Of a stretch of DNA of 64,000 nt, positions 51,991 to 60,829 are shown in pieces. The position numbers were made by a program, and so were the translations under genes. The notes beneath the pieces were generated by a model that saw nothing but the letters and a program-made list of their open reading frames with translations, made no database searches and had not been told where the DNA came from. Origin of the DNA: Corynebacterium anserum (GTDB taxonomy: Bacteria; Actinomycetota; Actinomycetes; Mycobacteriales; Mycobacteriaceae); contig NZ_CP046883.1 of assembly GCF_014262665.1 (NCBI RefSeq), forward strand, positions 1,116,001 to 1,180,000, in the 5' to 3' direction. Position 1 is the stretch's first letter; each line of letters starts with the position of its first letter.

Positions 51991-52988
51991 TCCTTATCCT
52001 GGCGCCTCGCGGTGTACCGGTGATCTTCGTTGAAAGCTACTCCCATCCGACGCAAACGTTGCTCAGAAAGGTCTGAAAACCATATGGGCTGTAGCATATG
52101 CCAGTCCTGGGGGTGTTCTGCAATGAATTGTTCAAACCACCGGGCTTGTTCTTGAACCACGTCATCTAAAGGCTGGTTGGTATTGATGGCATCTGAAAAG
52201 GCAATACCCCAACTATCCTCTCCCTCGTACCACAGGTTTGCCGCATAGAGAGGGCAACCTGCTCGCTGTGCTAGTAATGCGGATCCGGCGGGCATTGCGC
52301 AACGCTCGCCGAAAAACTCCACCTCCACCCCGTGACCGGTAATGTCCCGCTCTCCCATTAGACAGACCACACGGTTGTCCGCAAGCGTATGAGCCAAGCG
52401 TTCCATCGGCGGCTGATCCGCCCCGGTTAACGCGATGACATCAAAACCCAGTGAGCGGCGGTACTCCACAAATGCTTCAAAAAGAGATTCCGGCCGCAGA
52501 CGCTCAGCGACGGTGGTGAAATCCGAATAGTAATTCACCAGCCACATTCCTGCCATATCCCAGTTTGCGGAATGCGGCAACGTGATGACTACGCCTTTAC
52601 CGGCTGCCAGTGCGGCACTGATTTTCTGATGAACGTCATAGGGCACACACTTGTTAATCTTTGCGGCCAACTCGGGACCTGCGATGGCCGGTAATTGAAA
52701 TGCCTCCCGCCAATAACGCATGTAGCTGCGCATACTGGCACGGATCAGCTCGTCGGTGACTTTTTCCTCCCCCACCACTCGGGCAAGATTCCTGCGCAGT
52801 TGGGGCAGCCCCCGTCCTCTTTTCGAGGCCGCGTCCGCCCCGATATTAAACAACACCGCGGCGACACGGGGTGGAAGTCTCTTCGTCAACGCCCAGCCGG
52901 CTTTATAGGACCATGCTGAGAGCTTTTGTGTCCATGAGAGACCAGTTTGCGGGTAGGTTGGCTCGGGTGTCGGTGTATCCGTACTCAA
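51987..52988 (-). CDS. patA: PIM acyltransferase (lipid A lauroyltransferase family), PatA-like
   Basis: A 333-residue member of the HtrB/LpxL family. In actinobacteria, which lack lipid A, the gene in this place acylates the mannose of PIMs. The catalytic HX4D motif reads LPHSANWDMAGMWLVNYYSD near residue 140 (in part) and the conserved arginine block FFGERCAMPAGSALLAQRAG near residue 220. It overlaps pimA by four bases and follows pgsA by 12. Confidence 0.9.
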   Translation of the reverse strand: MSTDTPTPEPTYPQTGLSWTQKLSAWSYKAGWALTKRLPPRVAAVLFNIGADAASKRGRGLPQLRRNLARVVGEEKVTDELIRASMRSYMRYWREAFQLPAIAGPELAAKINKCVPYDVHQKISAALAAGKGVVITLPHSANWDMAGMWLVNYYSDFTTVAERLRPESLFEAFVEYRRSLGFDVIALTGADQPPMERLAHTLADNRVVCLMGERDITGHGVEVEFFGERCAMPAGSALLAQRAGCPLYAANLWYEGEDSWGIAFSDAINTNQPLDDVVQEQARWFEQFIAEHPQDWHMLQPIWFSDLSEQRLRRMGVAFNEDHRYTARRQDKE

Positions 52989-53000
52989 GGCAGCCCCCTG

Positions 53001-53663
53001 TTAATCATCCTGTGGTGAAGAAAACTCACGTGCGCCGGCGGGTGCTTCAATGAGCTCACTGGCGGCGTCGGACCGGGCCACAATGACAAGACGTTCCACA
53101 ACTGTATACAAGGACCCAACAACGAGAATCCATAACCCAGCTGCAAGCACATAGGGGATTCCCAAACCATCGAGTCCCAATGACATCAGCCCGATGATGA
53201 GGCGCTCGGGGCGTTCGATCAACCCCCCTACGACCTTGATTCCGCTGGCTTCAGCTCGGGCTTTGACATAGCTCGTGACCTGACTGGCGACGAGAATGAC
53301 CAAACTAAGAATCATGAGGATGCGGTGTGGCTCCTCAGGATGAGAAAACCACAACGCGAGCGCGCCAAAAACAGCTCCATCAGTGAGACGGTCACAGGTG
53401 GCATCGAGAGTCGCTCCAAAGCGAGTGCCACCGCCACGCATTCTGGCCATCGTTCCATCAACCATGTCGGTGGCCACAGTAAGGCCGATGAGAACTGCAG
53501 CAGCAAAATGGTGCCCACTGGGAATGAGCCACAGTGCGAACACAATGGCGAGAATTGTGCCACCGAGCGTCACCATGTTCGGGGTGATACCCGCCTTACT
53601 TAAACCACGGGCTATCGGCTCGATCACTACGGACGCCGGCTTGCGGCCATGCACGCTCAACAC
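53001..53663 (-). CDS. pgsA: CDP-alcohol phosphatidyltransferase, phosphatidylinositol (phosphate) synthase
   Basis: An integral membrane enzyme of 220 residues with the complete CDP-OH-P motif D-x2-DG-x2-AR-x8-G-x3-D-x3-D: DMVDGTMARMRGGGTRFG, then TLDATCDR, near residue 68. The neighbourhood with patA and pimA points to synthesis of phosphatidylinositol phosphate from CDP-diacylglycerol and inositol phosphate, as shown for the mycobacterial orthologue. It follows the HIT gene by three bases. Confidence 0.92.
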   Translation of the reverse strand: MLSVHGRKPASVVIEPIARGLSKAGITPNMVTLGGTILAIVFALWLIPSGHHFAAAVLIGLTVATDMVDGTMARMRGGGTRFGATLDATCDRLTDGAVFGALALWFSHPEEPHRILMILSLVILVASQVTSYVKARAEASGIKVVGGLIERPERLIIGLMSLGLDGLGIPYVLAAGLWILVVGSLYTVVERLVIVARSDAASELIEAPAGAREFSSPQDD

Positions 53664-53666
53664 GAA

Positions 53667-54203
53667 CTACTGCACCTCCTGCCACGCAGCGGCCAACAAC
53701 TGACGAGTTTGTCTTAGGGTCTGCGGGAGTACTTTGGTTCCCGCAATAACCGTCATGAAATTAGCATCTCCAGTCCAACGTGGCACCACATGTTGATGAA
53801 GATGCTGAGAAACACTTCCCCCCGATGCGCGACCCAAATTGAGACCAACGTTAATTGCATCCGGATGCGACACGGCTCGCAGCGCACGGATAGCTGTCTT
53901 GGTGAAGGAGGAAAGTTCCGACGTTTCCTCATCAGTCAACTCAGTATAGTCAGCAACCTTCCGATAAGGGACAAGCATCATGTGCCCTGGATTGTAGGGA
54001 AATAAATTCAGGACACAATAAACCGTCTTGCCACGGGCAATGATCAAAGCCTCCTCATCCGACTTCTGTGGAAGCGTGAGGAAAGGGTCTTCGTCTCGCT
54101 CTGAAGTGGTCAGGTACGCGGAGCGATAGGGTGCCCACAGGCGCAATAACCCATTAGGATTATTCGGGGTATCACCCACGCCATGATCCACATAGTTTTC
54201 CAT
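53667..54203 (-). CDS. HIT-domain protein, probable Ap4A phosphorylase
   Basis: A 178-residue histidine-triad protein; the motif is GGSVSQHLHQHVVPRWTGD near residue 135 (H-x-H-x-H) with NLFPYNPGHMMLVPYRKVAD upstream. The mycobacterial protein in the same place (before pgsA) has Ap4A phosphorylase activity. Located between thrS and pgsA. An aminoacyl-tRNA synthetase next to an Ap4A-degrading enzyme is a sensible pair, since synthetases make Ap4A as a side product. Confidence 0.85.
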   Translation of the reverse strand: MENYVDHGVGDTPNNPNGLLRLWAPYRSAYLTTSERDEDPFLTLPQKSDEEALIIARGKTVYCVLNLFPYNPGHMMLVPYRKVADYTELTDEETSELSSFTKTAIRALRAVSHPDAINVGLNLGRASGGSVSQHLHQHVVPRWTGDANFMTVIAGTKVLPQTLRQTRQLLAAAWQEVQ

Positions 54204-54266
54204 CCACGTACCTCCCTGAGCGTTATCGCCGACTAAAAGCCCTGCGTAATCTCCGCCCCACGCTGA

Positions 54267-56354
54267 CTACAGCAGCGCGGATACCGTTTCCTTCGTTGGT
54301 TGGTCGTTGCGCCGGGAAGAAATCCAATTACTGATCAATTCCACAGCCTGTTCCTGTGGCACGCCATTGACCTGCGTGCCATCGAGGAAACGGAAGCTGA
54401 CGGCTCCGGCTTCTTGATCCCGTCCGCCGACGAGCAGCATAAATGGAACCTTGCTTGTCGTGTGGTTACGGATCTTCTTTTGCATACGGTCGTCAGAGGT
54501 ATCCACCTCGGCCCGGATGCCACGATCACGCAAACGCTGAGTGAATTCATCGAGGTAGTCGTTGAAATCATCTGCCACTGGGATACCGACCACTTGGTGA
54601 GGTGCTAGCCATGCAGGGAATGCTCCGGCGTAGTGCTCAAGCAACACGCCGAAGAAACGCTCAATCGAACCAAACAGCGCGCGGTGGATCATGATCGGCC
54701 GCTGCTTCGTCCCATCCGGAGCTGTGTATTCCAAATTGAAACGCTCTGGCAGGTTGAAGTCCAGCTGCACGGTAGACATCTGCCAGGTACGACCTATGGC
54801 ATCACGAGCTTGCACGGAAATCTTCGGGCCATAGAAAGCAGCGCCGCCCGGATCTGGAACAAGATCGAGACCTGATTTTTCAGCGACGCGTTGAAGGATG
54901 CTCGTCGAACGCTCCCAGATTTCATCGGAGCCCACAAACTTCTTCTCATCCTTAGTGGATAGCTCCAAATAGAAGTCGTCCAACCCGTAGTCTTGGAGCA
55001 AAGAAATGATGAATTCCAGAACCGACGTCAGTTCCGATTCCAGTTGATCCTCAGTGCAGTAGATGTGTGCGTCATCTTGAGTAAAACCGCGTGCTCGAGT
55101 GAGACCGTGAATCACACCGGACTTCTCATAGCGATAGACCGTGCCAAATTCAAAAAGCCGCAGTGGCAACTCCCGGTAGGAACGTCCGCGGGAGGAATAA
55201 ATGAGATTATGCATCGGGCAGTTCATCGGCTTGGCGTAATAATCTTGCGCCGGTTTAGTGACATTGCCGTCGGCATCGGTTTCACCATCGAGCTGCATCG
55301 GAGGGAACATCCCGTCCGCATAGAAATCAAGGTGACCAGATTTTTGGAAGAGATCGCCCTTCGTAATGTGCGGGGTATTCACGAAGGAATAGCCTGACGC
55401 CAGGTGGCGGCGTCGCGAATGCTCCTCCATTTCATGACGAATGATCCCGCCGTCGGGATGGAAGACGGGGAAACCGGAACCGATCTCATCAGGAAAACTG
55501 AACAAGTCCATCTCAGTGCCGAGGCGGCGATGATCACGCTTTTCAGCCTCTTCGAGCATTGTCCTATATTCAGCAAGCGCTTCTTTAGACTCCCACGCAG
55601 TACCATAAATGCGCTGCAACCCTGCCTTCGACTGATCACCGCGCCAGTACGCGGCCGAGGAACGAGTCAAAGAAAAAGCAGGAATGTAGCGGGTTGTCGG
55701 CACATGGGGGCCACGGCAAAGGTCGTACCACTCGACCTCGCCCGATCGAGGGTTGATGTTGGAGTAACAGGTAAGCTCGCCAGCCCCAACTTCCGTAGCT
55801 TCTTCAGAATCAGGATCGACGTTTCCCTTATCTGCGATGAGTTCGGTCTTGAAAGGCTCATTCGCATATTCGGTGAGTGCCTCGTCCTGACTGGCATACG
55901 CCTTACGCTCAAAGCGTTGGCCGGACTTGATGATCTTCTTCATCGCCTTTTCGATTCTGCTCAAATCCTCCGGCGTGAATGGTTCATCAACCTCGAAGTC
56001 GTAGTAGAAACCGTTATCTATGGCTGGGCCGATACCAAGCTTGGTACCAGGAAACTCCTTTTGCACAGCTTGAGCTAGCACGTGAGCGCAGGAGTGACGG
56101 ATAACCGCACGTCCTTCCTCGGTATCGGAAGCAACTGGAGTAACCGTCGTATCTGTTTTGGGAGTCCACGACAGATCACGCAAAGTGCCGTCGCTTTCCT
56201 TCACGACAACGACGGCCTGGGGGCCTTTATTCGGCAATTCCAGCGAACGCATTGCTGAGCCAGCGGTTTCACCTGCGGGAACGGTGAAGGTTATAGGCGC
56301 AGATACTGCAGACACTGAAGATTGGATATCCTGGCGAGATTCTGGGTTGCTCAC
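54267..56354 (-). CDS. thrS: Threonyl-tRNA synthetase
   Basis: From the GTG at 56354 (AAGGAG upstream) it has 695 residues. It has an N-terminal TGS domain ([20 protein letters not shown]), the editing domain with [17 protein letters not shown] near residue 85, the class II core with the zinc cysteine in [15 protein letters not shown] and motif 2 [19 protein letters not shown], motif 3 [19 protein letters not shown] and the C-terminal anticodon domain. The upstream frame to 56459 is unconserved. Confidence 0.96.
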   Translation of the reverse strand: MSNPESRQDIQSSVSAVSAPITFTVPAGETAGSAMRSLELPNKGPQAVVVVKESDGTLRDLSWTPKTDTTVTPVASDTEEGRAVIRHSCAHVLAQAVQKEFPGTKLGIGPAIDNGFYYDFEVDEPFTPEDLSRIEKAMKKIIKSGQRFERKAYASQDEALTEYANEPFKTELIADKGNVDPDSEEATEVGAGELTCYSNINPRSGEVEWYDLCRGPHVPTTRYIPAFSLTRSSAAYWRGDQSKAGLQRIYGTAWESKEALAEYRTMLEEAEKRDHRRLGTEMDLFSFPDEIGSGFPVFHPDGGIIRHEMEEHSRRRHLASGYSFVNTPHITKGDLFQKSGHLDFYADGMFPPMQLDGETDADGNVTKPAQDYYAKPMNCPMHNLIYSSRGRSYRELPLRLFEFGTVYRYEKSGVIHGLTRARGFTQDDAHIYCTEDQLESELTSVLEFIISLLQDYGLDDFYLELSTKDEKKFVGSDEIWERSTSILQRVAEKSGLDLVPDPGGAAFYGPKISVQARDAIGRTWQMSTVQLDFNLPERFNLEYTAPDGTKQRPIMIHRALFGSIERFFGVLLEHYAGAFPAWLAPHQVVGIPVADDFNDYLDEFTQRLRDRGIRAEVDTSDDRMQKKIRNHTTSKVPFMLLVGGRDQEAGAVSFRFLDGTQVNGVPQEQAVELISNWISSRRNDQPTKETVSALL

Positions 56355-56380
56355 GATGAGTTGTGCTCCTTCAAGCGTTC

Positions 56381-56393
56381 TGTGACGGTCACA
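56381..56393. promoter_or_regulatory. Perfect palindrome at the thrS start region
   Basis: TGTGAC-G-GTCACA lies 27 bases upstream of the thrS GTG, about where transcription would start if TATGTG just above is the -10. The arms resemble CRP/GlxR half sites (TGTGA/TCACA), but the spacing is too short for a normal GlxR site. A repressor operator is possible; unproven. Confidence 0.3.
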
Positions 56394-56424
56394 TACCGGG
56401 TGACAGTCCCCAACTTGAAAGAGT

Positions 56425-57636
56425 CTACCCTTCCAGCACGCCCGATCCCCAGTAGGCACCCTCTTGTGTACCAGGAGGACACCAAAAAACTGCGGAACCG
56501 ACGTGAGTAATCCACTGATTCAAGCGATCAGATTCAGCCAATCTCTTTTGGAGTGGTGTAAACGCCTTATCAGGGTCATTCTGAAAGCAAATGAAGATCA
56601 ACCCGCTGCTGCCCAGAGGCGTAATCTCCCCATCCCAGTTATAGGCACGGCGCCTCATGAATTTCCCTTCTCCGGCGCTTATCCCTACATGAGAATGAGG
56701 ATCAATGAAGGGAATTCCAGTGGGATCTAATTTATTAAGGTCAACCTCATCGAATTCATCTTGTCCACCAAGCGGGGCTCCAGAGACGATAGACCGTCCA
56801 AACACAACCTCTCGGCTATCCCGGTCGAGGATTTCCCACGCAGGAATGTCAAAGACAATTCGGCGGATAACCATTGCAGTGCCACCTAGCTCATCCCAAA
56901 TAGCTTTGTCATACTCCTCGTCAGTGCGTGGAATCGCCGTGCCATCCTTGAATCCCAGCAGGTTGCGTGGAGTTTCACCCGTAGGAGCATCGACGAAACC
57001 GCGCTGCGTCCACCGCGGTACAACAAAGTCACGGCACCCGCGAGTGAGAACGCGGGCTGCATGGCTCACGGCCGTCAAGTCGTCACCGCAAATCTGTAGG
57101 ACGATATCGCCTCCGGAGAATTCCGGGTTAAGCTTATCCCCCTTAAACGCTGGCAAGCCGTGAACATTATTCTTCACCCATGCCGGCACCTTGTCTAACA
57201 GCTCGGCCTTTTCTAACAACTGTGGACCCCATCCCACGGTGATCGTGAGGTTCATGGGAGCCTTAGTGAGTTCTGCCTCGAGATCAGCGAGCGGCACACG
57301 CCCCTGGGTCATCGAACGAGCGTCGTCCGTCCAAATCCGCATAACTCGCCGCAACCTATCCGCGGTTCGTTGTCCTTTGTCTAATGAATCCCGGTTTTTA
57401 AGATCATAAGCCACTACCAAAGCATGCGTCTGAGGCGCGGTTTTAATACCTGCTTGGTGCTCACCATCAAAATCAATACGTGTATCTTCGCTGGAATGAC
57501 CTGCGGATTGATTGTCCGGCGTCGTACCATTTTTATCCTTGGATTTGCCATCAGGAGAACAGGAAGCAATGACAGCGGCAGTGCCAGCCATTCCCAATCC
57601 GGCGAAGAATCCACGGCGGCTGAGCTGAGGAGACAT
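56425..57636 (-). CDS. efeB: DyP-type haem peroxidase, Tat-exported lipoprotein-like (EfeB family)
   Basis: A 403-residue peroxidase. The N-terminus has a twin-arginine signal ([19 protein letters not shown]) ending in a lipobox-like ASC. The catalytic domain carries the DyP motif [20 protein letters not shown] near residue 230, the proximal histidine in [12 protein letters not shown] near residue 318, and a final GSGVLEG. EfeB proteins act on haem or on iron transport with EfeU and EfeO, but neither lies here; the neighbours are copper-related genes. A terminator precedes it, so it may be transcribed alone. Confidence 0.9.
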   Translation of the reverse strand: MSPQLSRRGFFAGLGMAGTAAVIASCSPDGKSKDKNGTTPDNQSAGHSSEDTRIDFDGEHQAGIKTAPQTHALVVAYDLKNRDSLDKGQRTADRLRRVMRIWTDDARSMTQGRVPLADLEAELTKAPMNLTITVGWGPQLLEKAELLDKVPAWVKNNVHGLPAFKGDKLNPEFSGGDIVLQICGDDLTAVSHAARVLTRGCRDFVVPRWTQRGFVDAPTGETPRNLLGFKDGTAIPRTDEEYDKAIWDELGGTAMVIRRIVFDIPAWEILDRDSREVVFGRSIVSGAPLGGQDEFDEVDLNKLDPTGIPFIDPHSHVGISAGEGKFMRRRAYNWDGEITPLGSSGLIFICFQNDPDKAFTPLQKRLAESDRLNQWITHVGSAVFWCPPGTQEGAYWGSGVLEG

Positions 57637-57671
57637 AGAAGAATCAACTGCTTTCTTTTCAAAAGATCAGG

Positions 57672-57683
57672 CTATGCGCATAG
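57672..57683. promoter_or_regulatory. Perfect 12-base palindrome upstream of efeB
   Basis: CTATGCGCATAG is a perfect palindrome 36 bases upstream of the efeB ATG, between the terminator hairpin and the gene. It is where an operator of the efeB promoter would be expected. It could also be chance; no known regulator matches. Confidence 0.3.
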
Positions 57684-57686
57684 ACA

Positions 57687-57716
57687 AAGTGCCCCTCATT
57701 ACGTGGAGGGGCACTT
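57687..57716 (-). terminator. Terminator hairpin after the copper chaperone gene
   Basis: AAGTGCCCCTC (57687-57697) pairs perfectly with GAGGGGCACTT (57706-57716) around an eight-base loop, 18 bases past the stop of the PCuAC gene. On the minus strand it is followed by TGTCT. It separates the copC/lipoprotein/PCuAC genes from efeB. Confidence 0.8.
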
Positions 57717-57733
57717 GCCAGTTTCAGTGGGTA

Positions 57734-58387
57734 TTAGCCATGGTTGTGACCGGCGTGGTCACCCTGACCCATGTTACCCATGGACGCAGAGGAGGTAGGA
57801 GCGCTCGAACCCTCTGAGCCGCCGTAGTTCTCTTCTCCGGACTGTTGAACACGAACCGGAACGTCCTTGAATTCGTAGGACTTGCCATCCTTGTCGACGA
57901 GGGTGAACGTGACAGAGTCACCCGCTGTGATCTCATCGTGATTATCCATAATCATGATGTGCTCATGCCCCGGCTTCAGCGTCAAAGTTCCGCCCGCTGG
58001 GATGGTGAAGCCATCCTTCGCCTCCATCATCTCGCCGTCTTTCACGGTGTGCAGTTCCAAGTGGCCAGCCAACGTGGACTCGACCTTAGTAATCGTGATG
58101 TCAGAGTCTGAGTTGTTGGTGAGCTCGCCGAAGGCTGCAGTCATGTCCTTATCTGCAGGTTTAGCCTTGACGTAGGCTTCTTTGAAGCTCAACGCTGCGT
58201 CGTCCCTCTTCTCATCACCTGCAGCTTTCGTTGCAGAAGCAACGCTCGAGGACACGTCAGACATCGTCTTCTCTGAGTCCGACTGATTATTTGGGGAACA
58301 CGCAGCCAAAAGCAGAGAGGTGCTAGCAATAGCGGCAACTGCCACGTGGGTGGTGCGAATGGAGCGCTTGGAAGTACGCACGATCAT
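57734..58387 (-). CDS. PCuAC-like copper chaperone lipoprotein with His-rich tail
   Basis: About 217 residues from the ATG at 58387 (AAAGGA just upstream; the adjacent ATG at 58390 is an alternative). A lipoprotein signal (STSLLLAACS) is followed by a linker and a PCuAC domain with HLELHTVKDGEMMEAKDG and KPGHEHIMIM; from the second Met of EMM to HIM the spacing is the M-x21-H-x-M of copper-binding members. The C-terminus ends in a Met/His-rich tail (MGNMGQGDHAGHNHG), another likely copper site. Such chaperones deliver copper(I) to cytochrome oxidase on the outer face. Followed by a terminator. Confidence 0.85.
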   Translation of the reverse strand: MIVRTSKRSIRTTHVAVAAIASTSLLLAACSPNNQSDSEKTMSDVSSSVASATKAAGDEKRDDAALSFKEAYVKAKPADKDMTAAFGELTNNSDSDITITKVESTLAGHLELHTVKDGEMMEAKDGFTIPAGGTLTLKPGHEHIMIMDNHDEITAGDSVTFTLVDKDGKSYEFKDVPVRVQQSGEENYGGSEGSSAPTSSASMGNMGQGDHAGHNHG

Positions 58388-58450
58388 CATTTCCTTTGAA
58401 AGTTTCGTGTGGGCTGCAATGCCTGAACCCACGATTCGTCATCCGAGGAA

Positions 58451-58744
58451 CTACCGAACAGGTGCTTCAGTAACAACCGATGGGGTGCCCACAGTCGGGG
58501 CGAGGGGCTCTACCAGATGACTTGTTTCCTCAGTATTCGTTTTCGTGTTGCCGTTGGAAGCGTGTGCTTCCTCAGAGCTTGTTGCTGTAGAACTGCTGTT
58601 TTCAGCAGAGTGGGAGGCCACACCGGTTTGGTTGTCCTTAAAAGGCTGATCAGAGTCGTTCTGATGTGGCGGAGTGCACGCAGCCAATGCTAGTGCAGCA
58701 GTCAATGCAAGGGTGGCCGATGTGGCAGAGCGAACAATCTTCAC
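58451..58744 (-). CDS. Small lipoprotein, low complexity, unknown function
   Basis: A 97-residue protein with a clear lipoprotein signal (ALTAALALAACTPPHQND). The mature part is a Ser/Thr/Asn/Glu-rich stretch without visible fold, ending in VEPLAPTVGTPSVV. It lies 63 bases upstream of the PCuAC gene and 168 after copC on the same strand, so it may belong to the same transcript. No known family is recognised. Confidence 0.65.
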   Translation of the reverse strand: MKIVRSATSATLALTAALALAACTPPHQNDSDQPFKDNQTGVASHSAENSSSTATSSEEAHASNGNTKTNTEETSHLVEPLAPTVGTPSVVTEAPVR

Positions 58745-58912
58745 TGTCTTCTCCTGTATGAGCTGTCAACTATTTCCTCACAAGCTCCGGGTTAGTCGGT
58801 GACTTTCGGAAAGTATGAGGGCAAAGTGCGCTGTACCCGTTAGTTACCTCAGAACTGTTATCCGGCGTGAGCCATTTACGAACCAGTATCCCGAGACATC
58901 AAGTTCAATAGA

Positions 58913-59506
58913 TCACTTCTTCAGATTTCCGAACCGAGCGATCGCTATCACGAGAGCGCCTGCAACTACGAAGATACCTCCCAAAGGCAACAGCCAGCCA
59001 GGTACGCCGTTGTGTGCGTCCCTCTGTTGCCCCGGTGATGCAGAAGAGTTCCCCACGTTTTCAGAGGCGTTGCCATCTTTATTCGACGCGGACCCGTCGC
59101 CATCTACAGTGAAATCCAGGCTGCCGCGCGTGGCGTGTCCATCCGAAGAAGTGATTTGAAAACCGATGAGGTAGTTACCAGGGTTCGATTCCACGTTGTC
59201 CGGAACGTCGATAGTCAGAACCCTACCGTTGACATTTGGCTTTCCACTGAAGAGCACGTCGCCATCGCGCGAGAGCGCAACGGTGTTGTAGCCCTGCCGA
59301 GGCTCACCGGAGAATTCCAAGGTGAGTTCGTGGGGCAACGAACCTATATGGGCACCGTTTTGTGGATTGGAGCTTACGACGGAGTCGTGAGCTAGTGCCG
59401 GCGAAGCAAGCAGTACCGACCCTAAAAGTCCACTCGTGCACGCAACGGCTACGGTCGCCAAGGGAGACCGTAGTGTGCGAGCAGTGTGCAGAGACAACTT
59501 CCTCAA
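58913..59506 (-). CDS. copC: CopC-domain copper-binding membrane protein
   Basis: A 197-residue protein with a signal peptide ending SPALAHD, so the mature N-terminus has the histidine used for copper(II) in CopC proteins. The CopC domain has HDSVVSSNPQNGAHIGSLP and QITSSDGHATRGSLDFTVDG, with the second conserved Asp/His pair. A Ser/Asn-rich linker and a C-terminal membrane helix (LLPLGGIFVVAGALVIAIAR) anchor it. CopD is not fused. The start is a TTG with AAAGG eleven bases upstream; a following TTG is an alternative. Confidence 0.87.
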   Translation of the reverse strand: MRKLSLHTARTLRSPLATVAVACTSGLLGSVLLASPALAHDSVVSSNPQNGAHIGSLPHELTLEFSGEPRQGYNTVALSRDGDVLFSGKPNVNGRVLTIDVPDNVESNPGNYLIGFQITSSDGHATRGSLDFTVDGDGSASNKDGNASENVGNSSASPGQQRDAHNGVPGWLLPLGGIFVVAGALVIAIARFGNLKK

Positions 59507-59551
59507 GGTTCCAGGGACCTTTCAGTGATGGGATCTTGTTTGTTGCTGACG

Positions 59552-59568
59552 GATGATAGTCGATCATC
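59552..59568. promoter_or_regulatory. Dyad upstream of copC, possible operator
   Basis: GATGAT-AGTCG-ATCATC forms perfect six-base arms 46 bases upstream of the copC start. On the minus strand its inner part provides TATCAT, a plausible -10. It may be an operator over the copC promoter. It does not match the CopR direct-repeat box I recall from C. glutamicum. Confidence 0.35.
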
Positions 59569-60139
59569 ACCTGCCGTGTCGGACGGCTGGCAGTCGAGTT
59601 GTCGTATGGAGAAACAAATTAGTTCCCAGTTCCAGTGAATTGTGTTCTATATCTCATACTGAAGGCTCCATCTTCCACCACGCGCTGCTTCGCACCACAG
59701 TCTTGTGTCACACACAGGAGAGTATCCACCCCACATCAGTCCATTCTCACACTCGAGACTGCCCGTCGAAATAACTGCTGCACTCTCCCACACACAATCA
59801 CTCATGAGATGAAAAATAAAAGAGAAACACATAATGACATTTTTGCATTAGAGCCCGTGGTCACATAGAGAAATGACTATCTATCGGTGTCAGAGCAAAT
59901 AAATAACATCCACATCTGATGGTATAATCCTCTGGTAATGTCCTGGGGTGACGGCTGCACTCATGTAGCAAAGAGAATTATTTTACTCCCCTATTTTCCA
60001 AAGAAAAACTGTGCACTGAGCATAAGCCTTGCGCTCGCCCCGACTACTTGTTCACACTATTCTTTTTCATCGAAGTAAGCTAGTGATGCGCAGAATAATG
60101 CTGGATTCCCAATGACGATCCAGGATTGATAAGGAAAAT
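59569..60139. other. Intergenic region without recognised gene
   Basis: An AT-richer stretch with stop codons in all frames at short intervals. Promoter-like AT blocks occur (for example TATAAT at 59922-59927 on the plus strand) but no gene, RNA or DtxR-type box (TTAGGTTAG pattern) was seen. It lies between the copC group and the decayed iron operon. Confidence 0.6.
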
Positions 60140-60561
60140 CCAGCGCGATTGACCATGCTCCAAATAAAACTGGAACGGCTAATACTGCTGCTGTGGAGTT
60201 GGGGGTAAGGTTGGGTGCGAGTGATCGGAACGAGATGGTCACGAGGGTTGGAGTCATTACCCGAGGATATCCGAGAAAAGCACATAGTGTTCCCATTCTT
60301 GGAGAAGCGGGGCTTTTTAAAGAAACGATTCCAGCCAATGGAATGTGCGTGTATGTTGATGCCTTTGGACAGACGAATAATATACACGGTGATGCTCCCA
60401 CGAAGCAATACTCTCACAGTGCATATATGGTTTACGTATTTTACATTCCTCAGCGTATGCACCTGCTCTTTCTTGCTCGAGAGAATAACCTTGATCAAGT
60501 GTATGAAAACATCGCCATGTGGGTAACTTTTATGAACAACCAGAGCGGACTCAACAACTGA
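60140..60561 (+). other. Unassigned plus-strand open stretch, possible gene remnant
   Basis: The frame is open from 60140 with a GTG at 60193 and ends at 60561 (122 residues from the GTG). Its product includes GASDRNEMVTRVGVITRGYP and ETIPANGMCVYVDAFGQTN, which look protein-like, but I recognise no family. No ribosome binding site precedes the GTG, and an overlapping minus-strand frame (60057-60401) is also open. Given the decayed genes next door it may be a remnant of the same operon or chance. Confidence 0.3.
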
Positions 60562-60657
60562 TAGATAGCATGAAGAAGAAATATCAATGACGCGAGAAGA
60601 ATTCCATCTGAGCGATCACAAGGCTACTCGTGTACGAGTAGTGTATTTGTCCCATAT

Positions 60658-60829
60658 CTCGCCGCGCGCGGTGTGGTTACCATCGGAATCGAACAAATAG
60701 GTAATGCCGTCTATCAGTTGGCTGGGGGTGAAGAATAACCAGATCATTCGCCTGACTGCGTCAGTTACCACGCTGCCTGGAGTGGAGAACTCTCACACCT
60801 TCCAGAAGTTTGTGAAAGCAACCCCCTGA
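60658..60829 (+). pseudogene. Remnant of a protein upstream of the iron permease, perhaps the solute-binding protein
   Basis: One frame reads LAARGVVTIGIEQIGNAVYQ up to 60736 and then stops; a one-base shift continues as VKNNQIIRLTASVTTLPGVE and NSHTFQKFVKATP, ending at the TGA 60827-60829. The stop overlaps the ATG of the permease (TGATG), as in a coupled operon. The VKN-x-QI-x-RL ending resembles the C-terminus of siderophore-binding lipoproteins, but this identification is weak. An adjoining frame from 60587 (KATRVRVVYLSHISP) resembles the start of a siderophore-interacting protein, also weakly. Confidence 0.35.

Noticed and set aside
55404-56078. Plus-strand open frame of 224 codons opposite thrS
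   Set aside because: Antisense to the conserved thrS editing and catalytic domains; no start signal.
56355-56424. T-box leader upstream of thrS
   Set aside because: The gap of 70 bases is too short, and no T-box sequence or terminator is present.
60057-60401. Minus-strand hydrophobic open frame overlapping the unassigned plus-strand stretch
   Set aside because: Looks membrane-like in its last 50 residues, but no ribosome binding site or family match was found and the neighbours are on plus; left out as a gene.
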